Positions 45,551 through 55,629 of a stretch of 64,000 nucleotides of DNA are shown in pieces. Numbering within the stretch: the stretch's first letter is position 1; every line of letters starts with the position of its first letter. Under the pieces are notes generated by a model that searched no databases, was not told the origin of the DNA, and was given only the letters and a program-made list of their open reading frames with translations. A program made the position numbers and the translations under genes. The DNA comes from Roseovarius sp. (GTDB taxonomy: Bacteria; Pseudomonadota; Alphaproteobacteria; Rhodobacterales; Rhodobacteraceae). Location: NCBI GenBank assembly GCA_014359765.1, contig JACIYT010000005.1, positions 1-64,000 on the forward strand. The letters run 5' to 3'.

Positions 45551-47087
45551 TGAGGGCCTCATAGATGGGCCGTAAGGCGCGGCGCAGGAGCTTTCCGTTG
45601 GGTCCCGTCGGCAGGTTCTCGACGTGAAAGAACCCGCGCGGGCATTTGTAGGATGCGAGCCGCGCCCGGGCGTGGGCATCGAGCACCGCCGGATCGAGCG
45701 GCGCAGGCGCGGTATAGAAGGCCATGATGAGGGAGGCATCCTCCTTCACCCGGATATCGGTGACGGCGACCTGCGTCACGCCGGGGCAGGTGGCCAGCAC
45801 CGCCTCCACCTCGAGCGGCGAGACGCGATAGCCACCGGCGTTCATCATGTCGTCGGCGCGGCCCAGGTAGGTGATCGCGCCATCCTCGGCCATGGCGCCC
45901 AGATCGCCGGTCAGGAACCACTCGCCGTCGAATTTCGCCGCCGTCGCCTCGGGCGCGCCCATATAGCCCAGCATCAGCCCCGGATCGGAGCGATGCACGG
46001 CGATGGTGCCCTCTTTGCCGATGGCCACCGGGCCCTGTGGCCCGAGGATCGCCACGCGCCGCCCCGTCTGCGGATAGCCGAGCGTCCCGGGAGGGGCGGG
46101 ATGCGCGGGGCTGCCGGAGATGAAGGTGGAACATTCCGACATGCCATAGGCCTCGTGGATGGCGGTGCCGGTGGCCGCGTGCCAATGGTCGCGGATCCCC
46201 TCGGACAGCTTTTCGCCCGCGGCCAGACCGTGGCGCAGGCAGGGCAGGAAGAGCGCGCCGTCATTCTTCAGCATCTTGCGGTAAACGCCCGGCGCGGCGG
46301 CAAAGATCGTGGCGTCGTGACGTTTGAGAAGCAGCGGTAGCTGTTCCGCGGTGACCTCGGGCGCGGGGATGAGCGCGGTCGCCCCCACGGTCCAGGGATC
46401 CATCAGCCCGGTCCCGAGCGTATAGGTCCAGTTGAACGCCCCGGCATGGCAAAGGCGGTCATCCGCGCGCAGGCCATACCAGCCGTCATGCATCATCCGC
46501 CGCGCCCAGATCGCGCGATGGGCGTGCATCACCGCGCGCGGTGTGCCCGAGGTGCCGGAGGTATAGACGATATAGGCCAGCCGGTCGGGATCGCCCATGT
46601 GGTAATCCGCAGGGGGCAGGGCGCGCATCGCCTCCAGCGCGGCCTCGTCGAGCACCGGGATATCGGTCTCGGGGCAGGCGATGCCCGCGCCGCGCAGGAT
46701 CAGCCGGGGCGTGGTGGTCTCGATGATGCCCGCCACCTCGGGCGCGGTGAGCTGGCTCGAGGTCGGGATCGGCACCAGCCCCGCCGCGATCGCGCCCAGA
46801 TAGGCGACGGGGAATTCCACGGTGTTGCCCAGCCGCATCAGAACCCGCTCGCCGGGCGTCAGCCCTCGCGCCAGAAGCCCCGTTGCCGTGCCGCGCACGG
46901 CGGCCTCCAGCCGGGCATAGCTCCACCGCTCCGCGCCCGAAAGCCGCAGCACTGCAAGCGCCACCTTGTCGGGTCGCTCGCCCGCGCGCGCCAGCACATG
47001 CGCCGCCATGTTGAAGGGCGCGGGGCAGGGCGGCGGCGGGCCCTGGTCGAAGATCGAAAGCGAGGTCGTGGTCATGGTCATCGTCAT
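45537..47087 (-). CDS. Acyl/aryl-CoA synthetase (AMP-binding family)
   Basis: 516 residues. ANL superfamily adenylating enzyme: A3 P-loop YIVYTSGTSGTPRAVMHAH, A5 HEAYGMSECSTF, A7 FLTGDLGAMAEDG, A8 GRADDMMNAGGYRVSPLEVE, A10 lysine GPNGKLLRR. It resembles the benzoate-CoA-ligase-like group, but the substrate is not clear. The start at 47087 adds a Met/Thr-rich leader (MTMTMTTTSLS); internal ATG codons just inside it are alternative starts. Co-translated with the DsbA-like gene. Confidence 0.9.
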   Translation of the reverse strand: MTMTMTTTSLSIFDQGPPPPCPAPFNMAAHVLARAGERPDKVALAVLRLSGAERWSYARLEAAVRGTATGLLARGLTPGERVLMRLGNTVEFPVAYLGAIAAGLVPIPTSSQLTAPEVAGIIETTTPRLILRGAGIACPETDIPVLDEAALEAMRALPPADYHMGDPDRLAYIVYTSGTSGTPRAVMHAHRAIWARRMMHDGWYGLRADDRLCHAGAFNWTYTLGTGLMDPWTVGATALIPAPEVTAEQLPLLLKRHDATIFAAAPGVYRKMLKNDGALFLPCLRHGLAAGEKLSEGIRDHWHAATGTAIHEAYGMSECSTFISGSPAHPAPPGTLGYPQTGRRVAILGPQGPVAIGKEGTIAVHRSDPGLMLGYMGAPEATAAKFDGEWFLTGDLGAMAEDGAITYLGRADDMMNAGGYRVSPLEVEAVLATCPGVTQVAVTDIRVKEDASLIMAFYTAPAPLDPAVLDAHARARLASYKCPRGFFHVENLPTGPNGKLLRRALRPIYEALNGPA

Positions 47088-47195
47088 GGGAGAGGCTTAG
47101 ACACAGGCGCCCCCGGTGACAAGCGGTTTACGGAGAGGCTTGGCATCGTTTGCCGATGGCGGGCAATCCGGCGCGCGCTGCGATGGGTCGCCGCC

Positions 47196-48071
47196 TCAGG
47201 CCGCCGGGACCACGCGCCAGCCCTTCATCCGGGCGCGGAACCATGTGCGCTGGCGCTTGGCGTATTGGCGGGTGGCGGTAATCGCGGCGGCGCGCGCCTC
47301 GGGCAGGGTCATCTCGCCGCGCAGATGCGCGATGAGTTCCGGCGCGCCGATAGCCTGGGCCGCGGGGCGCGCGGCGTCCCAGCCCGCCAGGTTGGCGCGC
47401 GCCTCATCGAGCGCGCCGCCCGCGAGCATCGCGTCAAAGCGGCGCGCGATCCGCGGATCGAGCCAGTCCTTCGGCGCATCCACCAGAAGCGGCGTCACCG
47501 CCTCGAGCGGCAACAGCGGCGCCGGCGTCGCGTCCTGCCATGCCGCAAGCCCGCGCCCGGTGGCGGCCTGCACCTCCCAGGCGCGCTGCACCCGGCGCGG
47601 ATTGGCGGTGTCGATGCGCGCGCGCGTCGCCGGATCGAGCGCGTCCAGAAGCGCGCCAAGGCCCTGTTCGGCCAGCAGGCGTTCGGCCTCGGCGCGGATC
47701 TCGGGCGGGGTCTCGGGGATTTCGGCCAGCCCCTCGGTGAGCGCGGAAAAATAGAGCCCGGTGCCCCCCACGATCACCGGCCGCGCGCCCGTCTCCAGCA
47801 GCGCGCGCAGCTCGCGCAGCCAGTGGCCGACGGAATAATCCTGATCGGGGCCGACATGACCATAGAGCCGGTGAGGCAGCGCCGCCTCGTCGCCGGGCGT
47901 GGGCCGTGCCGAGAGCACGCGCCAGTTGGCATAGACCTGAAGCGCATCGGCATTGACGATCACGCCGCCCTGCGCGCGCACGATCTGCATGGCCAGCGCC
48001 GATTTGCCGCTGGCCGTCGGGCCTGCGATGAGCACGGGGCGGGCGGGGTCGATGTCGGTAAGCGGGCGCAT
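47196..48071 (-). CDS. miaA: tRNA dimethylallyltransferase
   Basis: 291 residues. Adds the isopentenyl group to A37 of tRNAs reading UNN codons, using DMAPP. P-loop [14 protein letters not shown], then [14 protein letters not shown], the [16 protein letters not shown] loop, VGGTGLYF, and [11 protein letters not shown]. It is divergent from pyrH. DMAPP comes from the MEP pathway served by IspG and Dxr in this window. Confidence 0.94.
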   Translation of the reverse strand: MRPLTDIDPARPVLIAGPTASGKSALAMQIVRAQGGVIVNADALQVYANWRVLSARPTPGDEAALPHRLYGHVGPDQDYSVGHWLRELRALLETGARPVIVGGTGLYFSALTEGLAEIPETPPEIRAEAERLLAEQGLGALLDALDPATRARIDTANPRRVQRAWEVQAATGRGLAAWQDATPAPLLPLEAVTPLLVDAPKDWLDPRIARRFDAMLAGGALDEARANLAGWDAARPAAQAIGAPELIAHLRGEMTLPEARAAAITATRQYAKRQRTWFRARMKGWRVVPAA

Positions 48072-48188
48072 GGGCGCGAACTAGCCCAAAACCCCGCCGA
48101 TGGCGAGGGGCGCGCGTCTTTCTGCGATTGCACATGAGCGCGGTTTGCGACATCTTGCGCGCGATCAGCAACAGGGCGGAGACGACGC

Positions 48189-48920
48189 ATGACCCAGAGC
48201 GATACCCATGAGCCGAGGTTCCGCCGCGTGATGCTCAAGATTTCCGGCGAGGCGCTGATGGGCGACCAGGGCTATGGGCTCCACCCGCCCACGGTCGAGC
48301 GGATCGCGCAGGAGGTCAAGTCCGTCCACGATCTCGGCGTCGAGATCTGCATGGTGATCGGCGGCGGCAACATCTTTCGCGGCCTTCAGGGAAGCGCGCA
48401 GGGGATGGAGCGGACCACCGCCGATTACATGGGGATGCTCGCCACGGTGATGAACGCGCTGGCCATGCAGTCCGCGCTCGAACGGATCGGGGTCTATTGC
48501 CGGGTGATCACCGCCATTCGCATGGACGAGGTGGCCGAGCCCTATATCCGCCGCCGCGCGGTGCGCCATCTGGAGAAAAAGCGCGTCTGCATCTTCGCCG
48601 CGGGCACCGGCAATCCCTATTTCACCACCGACACGGCGGCGACCTTGCGCGCGAATGAAATGGCGTGCGAGGCGATCTTCAAGGGAACCAAGGTGGACGG
48701 CGTCTATGACAAGGATCCCGTCAGGCACGCCGATGCGAAACGCTATGCGCGCGTGTCCTATGACGAGGTGCTCGCGCAGCATCTGGGCGTGATGGATGCC
48801 TCGGCGATCGCGCTCGCGCGCGACAACAACCTGCCGATCATCGTCTTTTCGCTCGATGAGCCGGGCGGGTTCCGCGGGGTCCTCGCCGGCGACGGCACCT
48901 ATACAACGGTGCATGGCTGA
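48189..48920 (+). CDS. pyrH: UMP kinase
   Basis: 243 residues. Bacterial hexameric UMP kinase: [70 protein letters not shown]. First gene of the conserved pyrH-frr-uppS-cdsA-dxr-rseP cluster. A GGAG sequence lies about 9 bases before the ATG. Confidence 0.96.
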   Translation: MTQSDTHEPRFRRVMLKISGEALMGDQGYGLHPPTVERIAQEVKSVHDLGVEICMVIGGGNIFRGLQGSAQGMERTTADYMGMLATVMNALAMQSALERIGVYCRVITAIRMDEVAEPYIRRRAVRHLEKKRVCIFAAGTGNPYFTTDTAATLRANEMACEAIFKGTKVDGVYDKDPVRHADAKRYARVSYDEVLAQHLGVMDASAIALARDNNLPIIVFSLDEPGGFRGVLAGDGTYTTVHG

Positions 48921-48969
48921 GGTTAAAGAGGGGCGGCAAGCCTCGCTCAGGAAGGACACGGGGAAAGAC

Positions 48970-49533
48970 ATGGCCGACGATTTCGAAATCGACACGGATG
49001 ATCTCGAGCGCCGGATGACCGGCGCCATGAACGCGCTCAAGACCGAATTCGCCTCGCTCAGGACGGGCCGCGCCTCGGCGGCGATGCTCGAGCCGGTGAT
49101 GGTCGATGCCTATGGCAGCCCGACGCCGATCAACCAGGTCGGCACCGTCAACGTCCCCGAGCCGCGCATGGTCACCATCAATGTCTGGGACAAGAGCCTC
49201 GTCGGCAAGGTCGAGAAGGCGATCCGCGAGAGCGGGCTGGGCATCAACCCGCAGCTCAACGGCACGATCATCATGCTGCCCATCCCCGAGCTCAACGAGG
49301 AGCGCCGCAAGGAACTGACCAGGGTCGCCTCGCAATATGCCGAACACGCCCGCGTGGCCGTGCGCAACGTGCGCCGCGACGGCATGGACCAGATCCGCAA
49401 GGCCAGGGCCGACGGCATGTCCGAGGATGACCAGAAACTCTGGGAAAACGAGGTTCAGGCGCTCACCGATCGCTACATCAAGCTGATCGACGAGGCGCTC
49501 GAGCACAAGCAGGCGGAGATCATGCAGGTCTGA
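48970..49533 (+). CDS. frr: Ribosome recycling factor
   Basis: 187 residues. Splits post-termination ribosomes with EF-G. Domain II and the three-helix bundle are visible: [58 protein letters not shown] and [14 protein letters not shown]. The start at 48970 gives the usual length plus one extra residue or so; the frame stays open upstream across the end of pyrH. Its TGA shares a base with the uppS ATG. Confidence 0.96.
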   Translation: MADDFEIDTDDLERRMTGAMNALKTEFASLRTGRASAAMLEPVMVDAYGSPTPINQVGTVNVPEPRMVTINVWDKSLVGKVEKAIRESGLGINPQLNGTIIMLPIPELNEERRKELTRVASQYAEHARVAVRNVRRDGMDQIRKARADGMSEDDQKLWENEVQALTDRYIKLIDEALEHKQAEIMQV

Positions 49534-50276
49534 TGCCGGAGGGGTCGCCCATGGCGAGCAAGGAGGCCGGGACGGCCGGGCCGCGCCATGTGGCGATCAT
49601 CATGGACGGCAACGGGCGCTGGGCGCAGATGCGCGGGCGCCCGCGGCTCTTTGGCCATCACGCGGGCGCGCGGCGCGTGCGCGAGATCGTCGAGGCCTGC
49701 CCTGCCCTCGGGGTCCGGTATCTGACCATCTTCGCCTTCTCGACCGAGAACTGGAAACGCACCCAGACCGAGGTGGCCGGGCTGATGAGCCTCTTTCGCC
49801 GCTACATCATGAAGGAAATGCAGGAATTCGTGCGCGAGGATGTGCGCGTGCGCTTCATCGGCGATCGCTACCGGCTGGAGCCGCGACTGCGCGCGCTGAT
49901 GGAGGAAACCGAGGCGATGACGGCGCATTGCGCGCGCCTGCATCTCACCATCGCGATCAATTACGGCGGACGCGACGAGGTGGCGCGTGCCACGCGGCGG
50001 CTGGCGCGCGATGTGGCCGAGGGGCGGCTCGATCCCGAGACGGTGGACGAGCAGACCCTGCCGCGCTATCTCGACACGCGCGTTCTGCCCGATCCCGATC
50101 TGGTGATCCGCACCTCCGGCGAGGCGCGCATCTCGAATTTCCTGCTCTGGCAATCGGCCTATTCGGAATACGAGTTCATCGACACGCTCTGGCCCGATTT
50201 CACCCGCGAGATTTTCGCCGAGGTGCTGTCGCATTTCGGCACCCGGGACCGGCGCTTTGGCGCGGTGGGCGCATGA
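49533..50276 (+). CDS. uppS: Undecaprenyl diphosphate synthase
   Basis: 247 residues. Cis-prenyltransferase for the lipid carrier of cell-wall synthesis. Motifs: HVAIIMDGNGRWAQMRGRPR, GHHAGARRVREIV, FAFSTENWKR, LTIAINYGGRDEV, PDLVIRTSGEARISNFLLWQ. ATG 49533 overlaps the frr stop (ATGCCGGAGG); an internal ATG at 49551 is an alternative. Coupled at both ends. Confidence 0.95.
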   Translation: MPEGSPMASKEAGTAGPRHVAIIMDGNGRWAQMRGRPRLFGHHAGARRVREIVEACPALGVRYLTIFAFSTENWKRTQTEVAGLMSLFRRYIMKEMQEFVREDVRVRFIGDRYRLEPRLRALMEETEAMTAHCARLHLTIAINYGGRDEVARATRRLARDVAEGRLDPETVDEQTLPRYLDTRVLPDPDLVIRTSGEARISNFLLWQSAYSEYEFIDTLWPDFTREIFAEVLSHFGTRDRRFGAVGA

Positions 50277-51052
50277 GCGCGGCGGCGCGATGGGGCGATC
50301 TCGGGCCGCGCCTGGCCTCGGGCGTGGCGATGGCTGCGGTGGGGCTGGGCGCGATCTGGGCGGGCGGTCCGGTCTTCGCGGCGCTGGTGGTGCTTCTGTC
50401 GGGGCTGCTGATGTGGGAGGCGGCGCGCCTCTTCGGGGCGACGGATGCCTGGCGCGCGGGGGTCGTGGGCGCGGCGGCGGTGGCGCTGGGGCTGTGGCTG
50501 CCGGGGATCTTCGTGCTGCCGCTGCTGGCGGCGGCGGTGCTGGTGGCGGCGGGCAGTATCGCGCGCGCGCGCGGACCCTTCGCGGCGCTGGCGCTCTGGG
50601 CGCTCACCGGGGCCTGGGTGATGGGGGTGCTGCGCGCCGAGGCGGGGCTGATCTGGGTGCTGTGGCTGGTGGCCATTGTCGTGGTCTCCGACGTGGCGGG
50701 CTATTTCGCCGGGCGGATGCTGGGCGGGCCGAAATTCTGGCCGCGCATCAGCCCGAAAAAGACCTGGTCGGGCACGGTGGCGGGCTGGATCGGGGCGGCG
50801 ATCGTCGGCGCGCTCCTTGCCGGGCCGACCGGGGCGGGGGCGCTTCTGGTGCCGCTGTCGGTGCTGGTGGGCTTTGCCGGGCAGATGGGCGACATCGCCG
50901 AAAGCGCGGCCAAGCGGATGCAGGGGGTCAAGGACAGCTCGAACCTCATCCCCGGCCATGGCGGGGTGCTCGACCGGTTCGACGCGATGCTGGGCGCGGC
51001 GCTGATGGCGGGGCTCCTGCGCGCGCTCGGTGTCCTGCCGGGGGTGGCATGA
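50273..51052 (+). CDS. cdsA: Phosphatidate cytidylyltransferase
   Basis: 259 residues, about seven hydrophobic segments. It makes CDP-diacylglycerol. The C-terminal signature is clear: SDVAGYFAGRMLGGPKFWPR, ISPKKTWSGTVAG, then KDSSNLIPGHGGVLDRFDAM. Its ATG overlaps the uppS stop by 4 bases and its stop overlaps the dxr ATG by 4. Confidence 0.94.
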   Translation: MSAAARWGDLGPRLASGVAMAAVGLGAIWAGGPVFAALVVLLSGLLMWEAARLFGATDAWRAGVVGAAAVALGLWLPGIFVLPLLAAAVLVAAGSIARARGPFAALALWALTGAWVMGVLRAEAGLIWVLWLVAIVVVSDVAGYFAGRMLGGPKFWPRISPKKTWSGTVAGWIGAAIVGALLAGPTGAGALLVPLSVLVGFAGQMGDIAESAAKRMQGVKDSSNLIPGHGGVLDRFDAMLGAALMAGLLRALGVLPGVA

Positions 51053-52224
51053 GGCGGGTCTCGATCCTCGGCGCGACCGGCTCGATCGGGCAGAGCACCA
51101 TCGACCTCATCGCGCGCGCACCCGGGGAATATCGCGTGGTGGCGCTGACCGGCGGGCAGAACATCGCGCGGCTGGCGGCGGATGCGCGCGCGCTCGGGGC
51201 GGAGATTGCCGTGACCGCCGACGAGGCGCGCCTGGCCGATCTGCGCGCGGCCCTCGCAGGCTCGGGCGTCGCGGCGGCGGCGGGGCGCGCGGCGCTGATC
51301 GAGGCGGCGGCGCGGCCGGCCGATTGGGTCATGTCGGCCATTGTCGGCGCTGCGGGGCTCGCGCCGGGGCTTGCCGCGCTTGAGGCAGGGGCGACCCTGG
51401 CGCTGGCCAACAAGGAATCGCTGGTGAGTGCCGGGCCGCTGGTCATGGCCACGGCCGCGCGCCACGGCGCGCGGATCCTGCCGGTGGACAGCGAGCATTC
51501 GGCGATCTTTCAGGCGCTCGCCGGTCATGACGCGAGCGCCGCGACGCGGGTCATCATCACCGCCTCGGGCGGGGCGTTCCGCGACTGGCCGCTGGAGCGG
51601 CTGGCGGGCGCCACCGTGGCCGAGGCATCAAACCACCCCAACTGGGACATGGGCCAGCGGATCACCATCGATTCGGCCTCGATGTTCAACAAGGCGCTGG
51701 AGATGATCGAGGCGCGCGAATTCTTCGGCTTCGCGCCCGAGACCATCGAGGTGCTCATTCATCCGCAATCGCTGGTTCATGCGCTGGTGGGCTTTGCCGA
51801 TGGGGGCCTCATCGCCCATGTCGGCCCGCCCGACATGCGCCATGCGATCGGCTATGCGCTCCACTGGCCCGAGCGACGCGCGCTGCCGGTGGAGGCGCTC
51901 GATCTGGCCAGCGCCGGGGCGCTCGAATTTCGTGCGCCCTGCGAGACGCGCTATCCGGCGCTGCGGCTGGCGCGCATGGTCATGGCCGAAGGCGGGCTGG
52001 CGGGCGCGATCTTCAACGCCGCCAAGGAGCGCGCGCTCGATCATTTCATCGCCGGGCGGCTCGGGTTCATGGACATGGCGCCGCTGGTGGAGGAGGTGCT
52101 GGAGGCGCTCCTGGCCCTCCCCGAGGCGCGGGGCGGCACACTGACCCTTGATCGCGTGGCCCATATGGACCATCTGGCAAGGCAATGCGCCGACGAGGCG
52201 GCACGCCGCAAGCAACAGGGATAG
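51049..52224 (+). CDS. dxr: 1-deoxy-D-xylulose 5-phosphate reductoisomerase
   Basis: 391 residues. Second step of the MEP pathway, NADPH and metal dependent. It begins RRVSILGATGSIGQSTIDLI (GxTGSIG), then LANKESLVSAGPLV, PVDSEHSAIFQAL, SGGAFRD, ASNHPNWDMGQRITIDSASM and NKALEMIEA. It pairs with IspG at 16 kb. The start overlaps cdsA by 4 bases. Confidence 0.96.
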   Translation: MRRVSILGATGSIGQSTIDLIARAPGEYRVVALTGGQNIARLAADARALGAEIAVTADEARLADLRAALAGSGVAAAAGRAALIEAAARPADWVMSAIVGAAGLAPGLAALEAGATLALANKESLVSAGPLVMATAARHGARILPVDSEHSAIFQALAGHDASAATRVIITASGGAFRDWPLERLAGATVAEASNHPNWDMGQRITIDSASMFNKALEMIEAREFFGFAPETIEVLIHPQSLVHALVGFADGGLIAHVGPPDMRHAIGYALHWPERRALPVEALDLASAGALEFRAPCETRYPALRLARMVMAEGGLAGAIFNAAKERALDHFIAGRLGFMDMAPLVEEVLEALLALPEARGGTLTLDRVAHMDHLARQCADEAARRKQQG

Positions 52225-52227
52225 ACC

Positions 52228-53574
52228 GTGGACATCACCAGCCTCCTGCCGCAATTCGGCAGTCTCTTCATGACGCTTGCCGCTTTCGTGGTGGCCCTCT
52301 CGGTGATCGTGGCGGTGCATGAATTCGGCCATTACATCGTCGGGCGCTGGTCGGGGATCAAGGCAGAGGTGTTCTCGCTCGGCTTCGGGCCGGTGCTGAT
52401 GTCGCGGGTGGACCGGCATGGCACGCGCTGGCAGGTGGCGGCGCTGCCCTTCGGGGGCTATGTGAAATTCCTGGGCGATGCGGATGCGGCGAGCGGGCGG
52501 GACGGGGCGGCCATGGCCACCATGTCGCCCGAGCGGCGGCGTCAGACCATGCACGGCGCGCCGCTCTGGGCGCGCGCGGTCACGGTGGCGGCTGGGCCGG
52601 TGTTCAACTTTGCCCTGTCGATCGTGATCTTCACGGCGGTGATGATGGGCAGCGGCCGGGTCGCCGAGCCGCTGAGCGTGGGTGCCCTCGCCCCGCTGCC
52701 GGTGGAGGGCGTGACGCTGCGTCCCGGTGATGAGATCGTGACCGTCGCGGGCCTGCCCGTCCCGGACCGCGCGCGCGCGGAGGATTTCACTGCCTTCCTC
52801 GAGGCGCTGCCCGCGCAGCCATTGCTCGATTACGAGGTGCGGCGCGAGGGGCGGCTGGTGACGGCGCGCGGGCCGCAGATCATGCCGCCGCTGGTGGGCG
52901 GGGTCTCGCCGCAATCGGCGGCCTTCGATGCGGGGCTGCGGGCGGGGGATGTGATCCTCGCGGTGAATGCCGCGCCGGTCCATGCCTTTCACGAGCTGCG
53001 CGCGATCGTCGAGGGCTCTGACGGGGCGCCGCTTGCGCTGACGGTGTGGCGGGGGGGCGAGGTGCTCGCGCTGACGCTGGTGCCGCGCCGCATCGACGAG
53101 CCGCAGCCCGGCGGCGGCTTTCGCAGCGAGTGGCGCATCGGCGTGGCGGGGGCGATGGCCTTCGAGCCCGCGACCGAGCCCCTCGGGCCGCTCGAGGCGA
53201 TCGGGCGGGCGGTGGCGCAGACCGGCGCGATCATCGGGAATTCGCTCTCGGGACTCTACCACATGGTCACCGGTGCGATCAGCACCTGCAACATGTCCGG
53301 CCCCATCGGCATCGCCGAGGTCTCGGGCGCGATGGCAAGCCAGGGCGCGCAGAGCTTCATCTGGTTCATCGCCGTGCTCTCGACCGCGGTCGGGCTGATC
53401 AATCTCTTTCCGGTGCCGGTGCTCGACGGCGGGCATCTGGTGTTCTATGCCTATGAGGCGGTGGCGGGCCGCCCTCCGAGCGAGGGTGCGCTGCGGGTGC
53501 TGATGGCGGTGGGGCTCGCGCTGATCCTGTCGCTGATGGCCTTCGCGGTGTTCAACGATATCTTCTGCCCCTGA
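52228..53574 (+). CDS. rseP: Site-2 intramembrane zinc metalloprotease RseP
   Basis: 448 residues. N-terminal membrane helix with HExxH in IVAVHEFGHYIVGR, a PDZ region (DEIVTVAGLPVPD and AAFDAGLRAGDVILAVNAAPV), and the C-terminal LINLFPVPVLDGGHLVFYAYE, where the NxxPxxxxDG motif supplies the third zinc ligand. The GTG start at 52228 is 4 bases after the dxr stop. It cleaves membrane-bound anti-sigma factors or signal remnants. bamA, which usually follows, is not here. Confidence 0.94.
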   Translation: MDITSLLPQFGSLFMTLAAFVVALSVIVAVHEFGHYIVGRWSGIKAEVFSLGFGPVLMSRVDRHGTRWQVAALPFGGYVKFLGDADAASGRDGAAMATMSPERRRQTMHGAPLWARAVTVAAGPVFNFALSIVIFTAVMMGSGRVAEPLSVGALAPLPVEGVTLRPGDEIVTVAGLPVPDRARAEDFTAFLEALPAQPLLDYEVRREGRLVTARGPQIMPPLVGGVSPQSAAFDAGLRAGDVILAVNAAPVHAFHELRAIVEGSDGAPLALTVWRGGEVLALTLVPRRIDEPQPGGGFRSEWRIGVAGAMAFEPATEPLGPLEAIGRAVAQTGAIIGNSLSGLYHMVTGAISTCNMSGPIGIAEVSGAMASQGAQSFIWFIAVLSTAVGLINLFPVPVLDGGHLVFYAYEAVAGRPPSEGALRVLMAVGLALILSLMAFAVFNDIFCP

Positions 53575-53765
53575 TCGGCGCGCCCGGGATCGCCGACACG
53601 CTCCCGGTGGACGCCCCGGAGCGGCCCGTGCGGCCCCGGTCTGTGGCGCGATTTTCGACTCGACATGTGCCCTGCTTGCCCTGACCATCGCGAGAGCGGG
53701 CAGGGCGCGTGCGCGGCCGATCCATCAATGCGGGGAAATGCAGGGAAATGCAGGGAGGAGCGGCC

Positions 53766-55196
53766 ATGACTGCCAACAGGGAGCCGACATTTCGCGAAAG
53801 CGTCGATCTGATGTTCAACCGCGCGGTGGCGCTGATGGATCTGTCGCCGGGGCTCGAGGAAAAGATCCGCGTGTGCAACGCCACCTACACGGTGCGTTTC
53901 GGCGTGCGGTTGCGCGGGCAGATCCAGACCTTTACCGGCTACCGCAGCGTTCATTCCGAACATATGGAGCCGGTCAAGGGCGGGATCCGCTACGCCATGG
54001 CGGTCAATCAGGACGAGGTGGAGGCGCTCGCCGCGCTGATGACCTACAAATGCGCCCTGGTCGAGGTGCCGTTCGGCGGATCCAAGGGGGGCTTGCGCAT
54101 CGACCCGCGCGAATGGGAGGAGCACGAGCTCGAACAGATCACGCGCCGCTTTGCCTATGAGCTGATCAAGCGCGACCTGATCCACCCGGCCCAGAACGTG
54201 CCCGCCCCCGACATGGGCACCGGCGAGCGCGAGATGGCCTGGATCGCCGACCAGTACAAGCGCATGGCCACCACCGATATCAACTATCGCGCCTGCGTGA
54301 CCGGCAAGCCGGTGAATGGCGGCGGCATCCAGGGCCGGACCGAGGCCACCGGGCGCGGCGTGCAATACGCGCTCCAGGAATTTTTCCGTCACCCCGGGGA
54401 TATCGCGGCGGCGGGCCTCTCGGGCACGCTCGAGGGCAAGCGCGTCGTGGTGCAGGGCCTCGGCAATGTGGGCTATCACGCGGCGAAATTCCTGTCGGAG
54501 GAGGATGGCTGCAAGATCATCGCGATCGTCGAGCGCGACGGTGCGCTGATCTCCGACGAGGGGCTTGAGGTGGAGGCGGTGCGGGGCTGGATCGCGCGCC
54601 ATGGCGGGGTCAGCGGCTATCCCGAGGGGACATATGTCAGCGACGGCGCGAAGGTGCTGGAGGCGGATTGCGACATCCTGATCCCGGCCGCGCTCGAAGG
54701 GGTGATCCATCTGGGCAATGCCGCCCGGATCCGGGCGCCGCTGATCATCGAGGCGGCGAACGGGCCGGTCACGGCGGGCGCCGACGAGATCCTGCGCCAG
54801 AAGGGGACGGTGATCATTCCCGACATGTATGCGAACGCCGGCGGCGTGACGGTATCCTATTTCGAATGGGTCAAGAATCTCAGCCATATCCGATTCGGTC
54901 GTATCGGCCGGCGGCAGGAGGAGGCGCGCCACCAGCTGATCGTGAACGAGCTGGAGCGGCTCTCGGCCGATCGCGGCCTGGGCTGGACCCTGTCGCCGGG
55001 CTTCAAGGAGAAATACCTGCGCGGCGCGGGCGAGCTGGAGCTGGTGCGCTCGGGGCTCGACGACACGATGCGCACGGCCTACCAGTCCATGCGCGAGATC
55101 TGGCACGGGCGCGAGGATGTCACCGACCTGCGCACCGCCGCCTACATGGTGGCCATCTCGCGCGTCGCCGCGAGCTATCGCGCCATGGGACTGTGA
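53766..55196 (+). CDS. NAD(P)-dependent glutamate dehydrogenase
   Basis: 476 residues. Oxidative deamination of glutamate or its reverse. Motifs: the glutamate-binding lysine in MEPVKGGIRYA, catalytic Lys region YKCALVEVPFGGSKGGLRID, VPAPDMGTGEREMAWI, the Rossmann motif VVVQGLGNVGYHAAK, and IIEAANGPVTAGADEILRQK. The subunit is the small hexameric type (about 450-480). The start at 53766 has GGAGG about 8 bases before it. About 190 bases separate it from rseP. Confidence 0.94.
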   Translation: MTANREPTFRESVDLMFNRAVALMDLSPGLEEKIRVCNATYTVRFGVRLRGQIQTFTGYRSVHSEHMEPVKGGIRYAMAVNQDEVEALAALMTYKCALVEVPFGGSKGGLRIDPREWEEHELEQITRRFAYELIKRDLIHPAQNVPAPDMGTGEREMAWIADQYKRMATTDINYRACVTGKPVNGGGIQGRTEATGRGVQYALQEFFRHPGDIAAAGLSGTLEGKRVVVQGLGNVGYHAAKFLSEEDGCKIIAIVERDGALISDEGLEVEAVRGWIARHGGVSGYPEGTYVSDGAKVLEADCDILIPAALEGVIHLGNAARIRAPLIIEAANGPVTAGADEILRQKGTVIIPDMYANAGGVTVSYFEWVKNLSHIRFGRIGRRQEEARHQLIVNELERLSADRGLGWTLSPGFKEKYLRGAGELELVRSGLDDTMRTAYQSMREIWHGREDVTDLRTAAYMVAISRVAASYRAMGL

Positions 55197-55246
55197 GCGG
55201 CGTGCCGCCCGCGGGGGGGGCTGACAGCGCGGCCGCTTTCGCCTAT

Positions 55247-55596
55247 TGTTCGACATCTGACGGATGGTGCCCAATGAAGGTGTCGCACAGGATGCAGCGG
55301 GCTGCGGTGCATGAGGCGCTTCGGAATGGTCCTGGGCGGGCGTTCAGGTCTTGCTCCAGATGCGCGGAGTCAAGGCGCGGCACGCGCCGCCGCGCAGCGC
55401 CCGACCGCCCCCCGGTCGGGCGCTCTTGGAGCGTTAACGCGCGCTCGATCGTTGCAGTATCTGGCACCATAAAGCGAGGACCTCGCGCGTTCTTGCGCCC
55501 ACCCGCGGTCGGGCGCAGCGCGGCGTGCCGAGTGGCAGCGCGCGGCCACGACAGGCGAACGTGCAGAAGCATGCACCTTGTGTCAGGTGTCGAACA
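55247..55596. mobile_element. 350-bp element with 15-bp terminal inverted repeats (MITE-like or IS remnant)
   Basis: It opens TGTTCGACATCTGAC and closes GTCAGGTGTCGAACA, which is the inverse with one mismatch. The left part recurs at 44819. The inside holds a perfect 10-bp hairpin (GCGCCCGACC / GGTCGGGCGC at 55397-55423) and no gene I accept; a minus-strand frame ending AARCILCDTFIGHHPSDVE is shared in outline with the other copy (AARCILCAVVIGQHPSDVE), so the left end may encode the tail of a lost transposase. No clear target duplication is seen. It fills most of the gap 55197-55629. Confidence 0.6.
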
Positions 55597-55629
55597 TTAG
55601 ATTACGCCGACCCGAGCTGGAGGCCCGTC

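Noticed and set aside
55243-55572. 109-codon minus-strand frame inside the TIR element
   Set aside because: Low-complexity Arg/Ala sequence, no ribosome site; only the last part is shared with the other copy, so it is treated as part of the repeat.
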